From Erythrophleum ivorense (Eukaryota; Streptophyta; Magnoliopsida; Fabales; Fabaceae): a stretch of 64,000 nt of DNA. The notes beneath the pieces were generated by a model that saw only the letters and a program-made list of their open reading frames with translations, did not search any database and was not told where the DNA came from. Location: contig JAIUCV010001221.1 of the NCBI GenBank assembly GCA_026724425.1, forward strand, positions 79,539 to 143,538. Direction: 5' to 3'. Below are positions 10,119-20,782 of the stretch, one piece after another (position 1 is the first letter of the stretch; each line of letters starts with the position of its first letter). The translations under genes were made by a program, and so were the position numbers.

Positions 10119-12542
10119 TCATTTTGAAGAATGTCGTAATCTTCTGAGCACAACTTGCTCATAGAATCTTCTAGTCCGGAAGTACAGTGCCAGACTAACC
10201 AGAAATGCAATAAAAGCCACATTTGCTAGGATCAGAAAAGATGACATGAAACAGTGGATGCCAAAGCATGAGTTATCTTCCTTATTGGCTTCCTTGTCAT
10301 AAATATATCCAACAACCCTCACTGAGAGTATATAAGATCCAACTGGACTTGCTGCAGCGATGGTATTGAAAATGGTACCCATATGCTTTACACCAAATAT
10401 CTCAGAAGTGATTGTGGGCATCAAGGACCAATTTGCACCATAACAGATGCCCACCAGAACAGGGCCCAAATATAGATTTCCTCGGAAACCAGAAGCTATG
10501 ATTACATGGCCAAGAATCATAACTCCCAGAGTTGCAGCCATTAACAAGGGCCTTGGCCAACGTTTTCTGTGCATGATGTAATCCGACACATAGCCTCCTC
10601 CAAAACGGCCAAAAAAATTCCACATACTCCATAATGACACCAAATTATTTATCTCTACAGTACTATAGCCAAGAGATTGCCCTATTTGGCTCATGTTATT
10701 TATCGTTGCCAGCCCAGAGCCCAACCCGGATATCATTGTTATAAACAACATCCAAAAATCAACTGTGCACATGGCTTGCAAGAGGTTCTTTTCTTCTTCA
10801 TAAGGTAACATGTCATCTGAAGTCGCCTGTAACTGCCTCTCATCACTAGGCAGCTCCTGATATTCCATATGATCCCCTACTGGAGAATAACTGGAGGATG
10901 TAATTAACTTGGGGTTGTTTGTTAAAGGAGGACTTCTCTCTATCGAGTAGGTTTGCCCAAATCTCCGTGAGTCCTCCCAGTGAGCTTTGGTAGCAATTCC
11001 AAAAAGTGATGTTAATAGAACCATAAGGATAACAAATGTGAAAACACGTGCCCAAGATGGCAAGGTGAGGATGTTTTGTAAAATTATAATAAACATGAGA
11101 TAAACAACAATAATCATGGTGACCAGAGAGAAACTATTCAATTGCCTCTTGTAATCACCATCACGCGCTTCATAAATTCTCACTAAAAACATAAACAATA
11201 GGCAGATGAATGTAGGCAAGCAAGCAAGCATCAGGAGATAGGTGGTTGGGTCGCCATCACAAAAAGTATGATACAGCTGGATCAGGATTGCTCCACTAAG
11301 TCCAAGAAAGCCCTGGTTAAGAAAGAAAGGCATAATACTTTCTCAGGATTACACCAAGCAAATAGCATATAGCAAAAATTAAATACTTCGTGGAATTCAA
11401 TTCTTCAACTTATTCTGTAATTTGTGTTATCAGTAGAAGCATTCAGGAACTTAGGCATCCATTGAATCATTAAACTACGTCTTCATTGAAAGTGACTCAG
11501 TAAATAGGAAAAAAGAAGGTAATATTCACAATAAGCAGTAAATCAAGAAATATGATAAGAGACGTAAGTTTTCCCTCATCATAATGGGAAGATAAATACA
11601 GTCGTTTCAAGCGTCGTGAGAAGCCAGTTGAGCTGATAATTTGAGTAGTAGATGAACTACCTAATTCAATCAAAATAGAACAGATAAACAGAGAACTCAT
11701 TAACGTACAGTAAATTCAACTAAAGAAATTACAGAGAACCTTTTGAGATATAAGAAGCAGGTAACAACAAGGAGTTTGACAAATCTGTTAGAGATTATAA
11801 TAAAAATTATTCACGAGTTTTCACTTGTAACAGCTTGAGGGTCTTGAGAAAACCAACTAGCTCCACATCCATTAGATTTTCTAATTCAAGCTATATCATA
11901 ACATCTAAATTGCGTTCCACTTGCCAATGACCAAAGACAATAACAATTCAATATTGACCAGTTCGAAATGACCCCAGAAAACTTCAATTAAGTAATCTTA
12001 AAACATCATTCAAGAATAGATGAAAGAAGGAAAAAAAAAAAAAAGAAAGAAAAAACCTTCATGATGCCCACGATGGTGCCACTGTACTCAGGGAAATTGC
12101 GCAGGCCGGTGACCACATTAGTTGTGTTCAAGAAAGTCTGGCCATTAGAGCCGAGCCAAGCGAAGAAGCACATAACAGCCACGGGTGGCCGACCGATCAA
12201 CCCAACAACCGCAGCCCAGAGGAAGGTAAAACCCACGAAGCACTGAATCGCACCGGCCGCATGAACCACCCACGGACCACCCAACGATCTCCATTTCGAT
12301 TTCGAAGGGAAAGTTCGAGAGGAACCGTACGGTGTGACGGTGGAGTACAGTAAGCCGGAGAGAATGCCGAAGTTGGCGCCAATGTCTTTGAAGACAGAGA
12401 CGGCGTCGAGTGTGGATTGATCATAGCCCTGAGTGGATTTGAGAACAGGAGAGTAGATGCTAAAGGTGTACGATGCACCGCAGCTCCCCTGGATCCACAT
12501 GCTAGCAGCAGCAGCAACCCATCGATTGGTTAGCCACTCCAT
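10119..12542 (-). CDS. Nodulin-like major facilitator transporter (NFD4-like)
   Basis: Two exons encode a 559-residue membrane protein of the plant Nodulin-like/MFS family, the usual family length. Exon 1 is 12542-12057 (162 codons, MEWLTNRWVAAAASMWIQGS..., ending ..GTIVGIMK). Exon 2 is 11312-10119, starting GFLGLSGAIL after an ACCAG acceptor. The N-terminal half is the nodulin-like domain, with hydrophobic helices throughout. An acidic cytoplasmic-type loop (LPSDERQLQATSDDMLPYEE) lies mid-protein. The C-terminal MFS half contains GLGSGLATINNMSQIG, FFGRFGGGYVSDY, FGVKHMGTIFNT and a final RTRRFYEQ tail. Family members are multi-pass transporters. Substrate is not deducible here. The Met at 12542 is chosen because it starts the conserved MEWLTNRW block. 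It is the only fully intact host gene in the window. A damaged partial copy follows it at 8125-8590. Confidence 0.93.
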
Positions 12543-15500
12543 TCTTTGATTTCTTCGATTGATTTCCTTTCTGGTGATTTAGATGTGGGGTCAATGGAAA
12601 TTATTTGAATTTCCTTGCTGGGGCTTTTGGTGTCAGATTAATGGAGATTTTCGTGCATTTATAGATTTTCTGGTGTCCATTTATTCCGGAGTCAACCGAA
12701 TTCGTCAGCCACTTGTTCATCCTGATCAAAAAAGTAACGTCGAACTCTTCTGGAATCTCCCAACAGCGGAGATGTGTGCCAGTTATGATCACGACTGGTG
12801 GAACCCTTGCGTGCAAGCTTGTCAGATTACGACAACAACTTTTTTTTTCCAAAAAAAAAATTATGTTGAGAAATATAATTAAACTCAATTGAAAATTAAA
12901 TTTCAACTTTTATAATTGGCACAAATATTTTAAATTCTATAGGAAATAAATTCTTTTTCAAAAGATGTTTTAACAATTTAGTTTATGAATTTTAAAATAT
13001 ATTAGTTAAATTGTAAAATTTCTTTTCTTTCTTACTCAGTAATGCTTCATATATATATATATATATATAAACACACACAAAAATAAATATTAAAAGGTAA
13101 TGAGGTCCAAGTGAATTTTAATTTGTACAAAATTTTAAAATACCTTATTATAATGATAATAAATAAAAAATAAAATATTCTTCTCTCTAAAAATTTATTT
13201 AAAGTATTTTTAATTAAAATTAATATTATTCCTAATAACATTTTTGTTATATTTTAGTTGTATGAAAGTAAGTATATGTTTTTAAAATTGGTAAGAGATA
13301 TGTATACTATTTAAAACTTTTTATTTGAAATGATATACCAAAAATTGTAAATTTATTTTATTTTAAAATTTTATTAAATTCACAACAATCCTTGCATTTA
13401 TTATAATATATTTAATACAAATATTATGCTTGAAATTAAATTATTAACTATAAATTAGTTAAATTTTTTTAAAAAAAAGGAGTTAAAAAAAAAAGAGTTG
13501 TTAGTTAAGAATTGTGATTGCCTACTTTACTACTCTAAAATAGACTTAATTATGGCTACAAAACCAACCCTAAAAAATATATATATGAATTTAAAAAATA
13601 TTCAATAAAAAATGGGTGAGCTTTTAAAAAAACTTTAATATAAAACAAATCGTATTTAGATTTTTTTAAAACCTGACCTTAGTATAAGTTTAACTTGTAT
13701 TATGATCATTTTTTATATATTATTAATAAATAATATTATTAAAAAATTATTTATCACTACAAATATAAGTAAAAATATATATATAACACATATGCTTATT
13801 ATATTCTTTTACTCTTATTTTGTTATATAATATATTATTAGAAATAAATTATAATTCAAAGAAAATAAATTATTAATTAATAATATTATTAAAACAACCA
13901 TCATCTTGATAGGTTTTATTATCTCATGTGTGTTTCAAATAGTTTAAATTTTTTATGATATCTTTTTTAGGCTATTTAGTATTTAAAACCAAAAAAAGTG
14001 GGCCTAACAAATAATAAAATAGATATATTTAATGTTTAAAATAATAAAAAAAAAAGATAAAACAACAAGCAGGGTCAAACTTGACCTATTTTTAATCAGG
14101 CTTGGGCCCAGGCCCATTATGAGTAAGTAGTGTCGGGGTTGACTTGAGCCTCGTGTCCAAAATATTTTACAAATTTTTTTTATAAATTCAACAAGTGATT
14201 AGGTTTACTCTAAAAACATTTGTCTTGTTTTATCCTGCTTTTTAACTGAAACCAATTAATTCACAAGTGACACCTTTCATTAGTAATGTTTCAAGTTAAT
14301 CAATGTGCAACAAATCAATGGAAGATAATTAGAGTTTTGAAAAGGGTAATTAGCTTACCCCTAGCTTGAGTGACTTGTCCCCTTTCAAAGTTGATCTTTT
14401 TTTTTCCTTATTCATTGTGCATTTCATTAATCACCATGGCCTTTGAAATCTTTGCAAAAATAGCAAATATAGTTAGCATGCACTCTCGCATCCCTTCTAG
14501 TGTTTTAGTGATGGAATGGTGACTATTATAGGCAAAGGCACCTTAGGATGGTTATCCTCCATTGTAGCTATTCCAATACAATCTTCCAAGTACTACTATG
14601 TTCATTTGTAGGCTTATCTCCATTGGCTAGGTTAATGTATAAGTAATTGTTAGTGTACTAGTACTTCTCAAGCACACATAGACATAAGAAATCTGAGTGG
14701 TCTTACCAAACATGTCAAAAAAAAAATGAATGTTAAATCCAAAATTCACATTGGCTAAACAATTGAGAATATTCAATTGCAAAAAAGTCTACTAGCTTCT
14801 ATAGTCTTTGTTTTGTGAATGGAAAATAGAGACTAGACACGACTCTCCAAAAATGAGTCTTCTTAATTTCAAACAAAGTTAAGCCTAAGAAAAGAAATGT
14901 TTTGAACACAATAAAAGACAAAGAAATTGGTACTAAAAATGGAATTGCTTCTTAAAATTGAATTGTATATAGAATATCAATTGAAGTCAAATTAACAACA
15001 AAAATTTTTCTTTAAAAAAACCCTCATTATAACTGAAACACGTGAATAATAATGGAATTATTGGCTAAAAATAAATTATAGAAAAACTATAAACAAAACA
15101 AGTAAATAAAAGTTGAAAAAGGAATTATAAATCAAGCTTCTAATGTTGTTTCTATGTGTCCTTTATGATTTTCCTTCTTCGCCCTTTTATAGCCTCTGGC
15201 AACCAATGATCACTCCCACACTGAGCCGTTATCTATCTGTATGTCCTTAACTACTTTATATACTTGTTCATCGTAATTGCTTTGTGGTGGGTTTGTGCCT
15301 TTCTTAATTTATTGCTATTTTGTTATTCTCAACTAATTGAACTTAGGGTATTTTGGACTAGTCAATTTTTTCGGCTATCACTCATAGTGGGTTGTAATTT
15401 TTTTTTAATACATTAGAATGATGAACCGTACACTACCTATATCCCTATCTTATCCTTACCACTTAGACTAGCTCCAAATAGCAATGTTGATTGTAATTTC

Positions 15501-16552
15501 TAATATTAACAATGTCATACTTTGTTTTTTGTTGATCTATATATTGTACTTTTATATAATTATAAAACCTTCTACCATGAATAATTTTTATATTACTATT
15601 TAATACTAATTTTGGAACGATTATGATATATATATATATATATATATTGAAACGATTCATTTTTAAAATGTAAATTTCAAATTAGTTGTGTCCTTTTATT
15701 TCTAGAATTTATACTTTTTTTTTACTTTACAGGATTTTTTTGGTTCGTTTGTTAAACTGATTAGAACTTTTACCATTAACACTAACTTTCTAATATGTTC
15801 TGACATATTCTTATGGTTATAATTTTGTCGGATGCCTTTGGTTTCCGTTCTACAAGCCTGGCTAATCATATAAAACACACTTATTTTCTATTTTCTTTCT
15901 GGGAAGCTCGATTTTTTTTTTTAAATAGAAGGCATAAATTCATTTCACAAAAATAATCCAACAATACTTACAGTAATTATAAAATTCTCATAAATACTAA
16001 CTAAAATAAAACATCATAATTTTGTTGTTAACTAAGGAGTAGCTAAAAGTTCTGCTGATTCACTCTAGGGTCAAGATTCGTCAACATGTTCAATGTTGCG
16101 ATAAGGTAATTACTTTTATTCTTTTTATATATTTAATTTGTCAAATTTCCTAACAGCATAAATGTTTTAAACATAAAAAAAGAACAAATTAAAAACTCCA
16201 CTTAAAAAGAAACATACATCTTAAAGTAGATATATAAAATCTTTTATAATTACCATTGAGATATAATGAAAGTCTGAAAAACATTTCAAATTTGTCATAA
16301 ATGGCAAATTGAAAGACTAAATAAAACAATGAACAAAAAAATTCAGAAAAAATAGAAAGATTTTCGTTAGATTAACTAAAAAGATATATATTTAAAAATA
16401 TTTATTCAAAAAAAAGAGAAAAAAAAATAGAAAGAAAATACAACAAAAGTAGAAAAATACCATACCGTCAACACTAAAAAATTGTTGCACTTTTTAAAAT
16501 CTCTAAAGACAATTTGCGGTTCACCATGAGAAAACTACATCTAATTCTAAAG
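12543..16552. other. AT-rich intergenic DNA upstream of the transporter gene
   Basis: The first 300 bases are the likely promoter and 5' UTR of the minus-strand transporter. The rest is A/T-rich, with TA microsatellites at about 13050-13069 and 15626-15648 and a short GC-richer stretch near 14099-14155. No gene, tRNA or complete transposon was identified. Short open frames are low-complexity. Confidence 0.6.
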
Positions 16553-16866
16553 AATGATTATCTTATATTTTTAGGAATACATATTTTTCAGACATAATTA
16601 ATATTATATATAATAATAATATATTTTTAAATAATTACTTAGAATAATAGTTTATTTAATAATTAATAATTCTTAAAAGAGTTAATTTGATTTTTATGTA
16701 ATTAACGAATATGATTATAGTAATATATTTATTAAAATGCACAAAACATTGTTATGTACTTAGCAATATTTAATAATTAATTATATCATAACTAGAGAAC
16801 ATATGTTTAATAATTAATTGTACCATAACTAGAAAACATGTATTCTAAAAAATATAAGATTATCAC
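16553..16866. mobile_element. AT-rich MITE with about 40-bp inverted ends
   Basis: The left end ATGATTATCTTATATTTTTA pairs with the right end, whose reverse complement is GTGATAATCTTATATTTTTT, and pairing extends through the GAATACAT block. Near the right end a motif containing ATAACTAGA(G/A)AACAT occurs twice (about 16771-16806 and 16809-16845). It is non-coding. Confidence 0.6.
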
Positions 16867-17351
16867 TCAATTATAAAGGGCTTGAGTTTTTTTAATCGTT
16901 TTAAGATATTTATGCCATTTGAATGACTTAAATAAATCGATAAAATCCGCAACTAATAATTTTTTCGGATTGCATATAATGAACTTACCCGATATAGTTG
17001 TCCAAAATCACAAGCATATTCTTATTGAAATACTATAAAGTTGTGCTTTTTAAAATTTTTTGGATCTGACCATAAAGACAAGTGCATAAATCCATGTGAG
17101 ATTCCATACTTTTGATTTCTGTATTCATATTAAAATACCAATTTTGAAAGCAACGAATTCAAATTTTATCCTCTATATTTCTGTATTTAAAGAGAGAGCA
17201 TTTATATATTTAGAGAGGGAGTGACACAAAAAAATTAAAGTATATATAAAACTCATTTTCTCTCTTTACTTTTATTCTTTTTTATCTTTTTATCTTTTTT
17301 TTAATTATATTATATATATTTAATTTATAAATATAAAGAATTTGCACTCAC

Positions 17352-17360
17352 AACAAAATT
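17352..17360. repeat. Left 9-bp target-site duplication of the MULE
   Basis: AACAAAATT lies immediately outside the left terminus and is repeated exactly at 26104-26112 outside the right terminus. Nine bases is the standard Mutator-superfamily duplication length. Confidence 0.9.
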
Positions 17361-17463
17361 GGCTTTATTACGTTAATATGTAAAATAAAAAAACAAAAGA
17401 CTTAAATGCTGCGCCGTCAAAACGATTTCTCCAGACACTTAATTTTTTTTTTTTAAAATAAAA

Positions 17464-17525
17464 GGAGTCGCGGCATACCATATGCCGCGACTCCTATATT
17501 CAAATTAAATGGGTCGCGGCATCCC
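17464..17525. repeat. Left subterminal GC-rich hairpins of the MULE
   Basis: 17464-17494 is a palindrome, GGAGTCGCGGCATA facing TATGCCGCGACTCC with a 3-base loop. A second partial unit GGGTCGCGGCATCCC follows at 17511-17525. Matching hairpins occur at the right end and in the fold-back element at 34.8-36.5 kb, so they belong to the element family. Confidence 0.85.
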
Positions 17526-17527
17526 AT

Positions 17528-17775
17528 TTATATATATATATATATAGTTATATATATATATATAACTATATATATATATATAAATACAAATACATATTTA
17601 TATATTTATATATATAAAAGAATATATATAAATATATATAATTATATATCTATATATATAAAAGAATATATATAAATATATATAATTATATTTAGATATA
17701 TATAAATATATATTTATATATCTATATATATATATTTATATTTATATATATATAAAAGAATATATATAAATATAA
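17528..17775. repeat. TA-rich low-complexity palindromic tract
   Basis: About 250 bp consists almost only of A and T, arranged as overlapping TATATA and AATATATATAAATA-type units, many self-complementary. It lies inside the left arm of the MULE, between its left hairpins and an internal terminus-like copy. It has no coding content. Confidence 0.8.
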
Positions 17776-17820
17776 ACACAAATTAAATTTAAAAAAAACT
17801 ATATAGGTCATGACATAATT

Positions 17821-17900
17821 AAACATTCGGAGAAAACATTTTGGCGGCCCAGGGTCTATGTTAATTGTTTTTTCTTTCGTATATAATAGTAAAAAAATTA
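17821..17900. repeat. Internal right-type MULE terminus copy near the left end
   Basis: The sequence ATTCGGAGAAAACATTTTGG at 17825-17844 resembles the right subterminal sequence of the fold-back element at about 36448-36470 (TTTGGAGAAAAAATTTTGAC). A TATATAATAGT(C)AAAA-like stretch follows, as at true right ends. Together with the left end at 17361 it could delimit a small nested fold-back element of about 540 bp, but no separate target duplication was seen. Confidence 0.4.
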
Positions 17901-18199
17901 GTCACATAAGTTTAAATAATATAACACATCAATATAACTATTTAAACTAAAGTTTAGTCACATAAGTCACATAAGTTTAAATAATAAACTAAAGTTTCAT
18001 TAGTTTAATTAAAGTAACAAGTTATACTGATATTATATACTCACGATTTGAAACGTAGATATCAAAGTCTTTTATTACACACGAAAAGATTATAACTATT
18101 AAAAGAAAGAGAAAAAAACTTAACATATTACCCAACATGTCCTTCAGTTCCACATCTGGGTCTTCGGCGTAAACGCTGCGGACGGCGCTGAAGTGGCTC

Positions 18200-20463
18200 C
18201 TATTCCGCTTCTTCTACTTCTGCTTCTTCTGCTTCTTCACTTTCATCCTCATTGGTTAATCCGCTATTTAGTTGACGGGTAGGTTGAGGGGATTGAACAG
18301 GGGGAATCGGTTGATCAGGGGTGAAAAACTCCTGCTGGAAAGATGGTCCCCATGATTCAGAAGGTGCACCCGTATACTCTGCACTGAACGCGAACGGATC
18401 GGAAAATAGAGTAGTGAAAGAGATACCCCTAGGCTGCATAGTTTGGGGTGGCAAGGTGGAGAAGAATGGCTGAGGAGTTGGAGTAGTGAAGGACGACGAA
18501 CCACTCCCAATAACAAAAGAAGGACCAGCATCTCCAACAGATGAAAAAGACCCAGGTGCCCTAAAAGATGGTGCAGCAGAAGAAGGACCAACACCTGCAT
18601 AGTCTGCAAATGTTGCAAAAGGACGTGACTCTTCAGTTTCTTCATGCACAGGTGCTGGCGTGTAAGAGACGATGGTGCATCTGGCTGACATCTACTGCCA
18701 TGGGTGACATCTACTAATGGCTGTCTAGTAGATATAAAACCATGTCCCCTCTTTCCTGGGCGAGCCTCTGGCTCTGGTGGTCTCTGTAGATGAGGAGCAG
18801 GTGGAGCAGGCTGAGAGACCAACATCTCTCGATGTTCACCCAAGGCTTGCAGCATCGTCCTAACATCTCCACGGGTTCTCTCCCTAAATCCCGCATAATC
18901 AAGCGTCGGAGGATCAGTAATGGAAAGCAGATATAGGTTGTCCAGTATATCAGTCTGTGAGGAAAGAAAAAGATCAGTCGTTATATAGTGAGAAAAAAAT
19001 ATGCACAAGTAAAAGAAAACAAATAGAAGAAAAGGTCATACCACAAAACCTTGGGAACCACTCTCTGGATGGATCTACCGTCGTGTATGGCGCCAATACC
19101 AACGCATATAATCAGAGGAGCGATCTAATGAAGATACCTCTGTATCTACTTGAGCAACAACAAGCTCCCACATATTCCATGCAGAGATAAATACTACATG
19201 CTCCTGACGCCAATCTTTATGCGTTTTTCCTCTTAGTTGCAGAGTATGCAATGATCCCACATTAAACGGTGTTTGAGGGATATGCTGTTGTTGACCAAAC
19301 TGACGGAGAACACGGTCTGCATGGTGAAATTCAACCATCCAAAAGTAAATAATAGGTACAGACGCTCGCCATATATTTGAACCCACTGAACAATAGTCCG
19401 GAATTAATTGTTGGACATTCGGATGGTCATATGGCTGCCAAATGAACTCATCATCATTCATCTGATCCAATAATATCCTATAAGTCCGTAATGCCTCAGT
19501 GGTAGGACGAATATGTTGGGGGACACGCCTCCATCTGAAACCCAACGGCGGTCCCAAGGGATATATTTCTATCTGAGGATCTACCTGAGTAGGGAGAGGT
19601 GGAGCCAGGTGTGAGAAACGATCCCATACCCATAGGTGAAGTAAGGTCAGGCAACCACCAATATTGACCTCTGCATAATTAGTTGCACCGCACAATTCTC
19701 TATATAAGTGGGTCAAAACTGTGGATCCCCAACTATAATGACCAGCTTCATCGAAATCGGCAAGCAATGGTAAATACATCAACATCACCCTATGCTCGGT
19801 CCGATCCGGCATCAAGTATCCGCCAATCAACCTCATAATGTATGCCCGAGCAAATTGTTGTATGGTCTCATCATTGGCATCGCCTGGTAAGGCTGCAAAT
19901 GTCTGGGCAAGCCATGGGACACTGAGACGCTGTCCATCCATGACCTCTGGGGGTGGGACCACGCCAAGTAGCAGTTGGCACACAGTTGTCCAGTTATAAT
20001 TGGTTCTTCCTGAAACAACTTGTCCTGTGCAAGGTAGTCCAAGTTGAATAGCAACATCTTGTAAAGTAATAGTTGCCTCTCCATTAGTCAAGTGAAAAGT
20101 GTGGGTTTCAGGCCGTCATCTCTCAACCAGGGCTGAAACTAATGCTGCATTAAAATTAAACTGACCAAGTCGAGAGACCCCAAAAAAACCAGCGCGGATC
20201 AAGTATGGAACAATGGCAAGTGGAGGATCAAAGATGTGATCCTCCTGTGCTATCCGTCGTATACGCAAAATGCGATCGGCCTACAATATGCATTTATGTT
20301 ATTAACGTATAATGATATATAAGAAGTTGAGGCTTAAAAATTAATTGTGTCTGTTTTATGTTACCTGTCCCTGCCATACGGCTTGTGAAACGTGACGAGT
20401 CTGTAAGTATAAAAGGGAATCATCCTCAGGTCCAGGATCGATCACGCTCGGATGCTCAGCCAT
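18200..20463 (-). pseudogene. Plant mobile domain (PMD, MAIN-like) gene carried by the MULE
   Basis: Three exons with GT-AG junctions are readable: 20463-20365 (MAEHPSVIDPGPEDDSLLYL...), 20280-19042 and 18954 to about 18200. The second holds the aminotransferase-like plant mobile domain, with the family pattern ..ATITLQDVAIQLGLP.., ..AYIMRLIGGYLMPD.. and ..GGCLTLLHLWVWDRF... The third is Pro/Ser-rich and, in a shifted frame, ends in an acidic EESEE-like tail. Defects are a TGA at 20118-20116 and a TAG at 19077-19075, both where the family has Trp, plus a frame change near 18690. PMD proteins of the host (MAIN/MAIL1) act in the nucleus in silencing and genome stability. PMD copies also travel in plant transposons. 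Here it sits 320 bp beyond the transposase stop, in the same orientation. Confidence 0.85.
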
Positions 20464-20782
20464 TGTACTATTACAATGCAATATTGCTATGAGTTAAGAA
20501 ATTTATCGTCAAATATAATCAGTAACTAAGTTTTATATAAAGGAAATTATAAATGCAAACAAAAATAATAATATGCTCATAAATAAGTTAGCAAAAAAAG
20601 AGACAATAGCAGGGGGAAAAAGAAAAAACAAAGTTTCATATAATACTGTTGCACAGTATAGAATTGCACCAGAAGTTCATTACAAGAAACAATAATAAAT
20701 ATAAATAAAGTTCCAAGAAACAATAATAAAGTTACAATGCACCGATGACAACAAAATAGAAAATGCAACAAATTTAATTATA

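Noticed and set aside
12583..12906. Open frames on both strands just upstream of the transporter gene
   Set aside because: No similarity, no splice context, and position in the expected promoter. Chance ORFs.
17528..17775. TA-rich tract considered as a centromeric or satellite array
   Set aside because: There is no fixed repeat period, only about 250 bp, and it lies inside a bounded MULE.
18268..19008. 246-codon minus-strand frame treated as a separate gene
   Set aside because: Its first part is exon 3 of the plant-mobile-domain gene. The Leu/His-rich remainder is the wrong frame after a frameshift.
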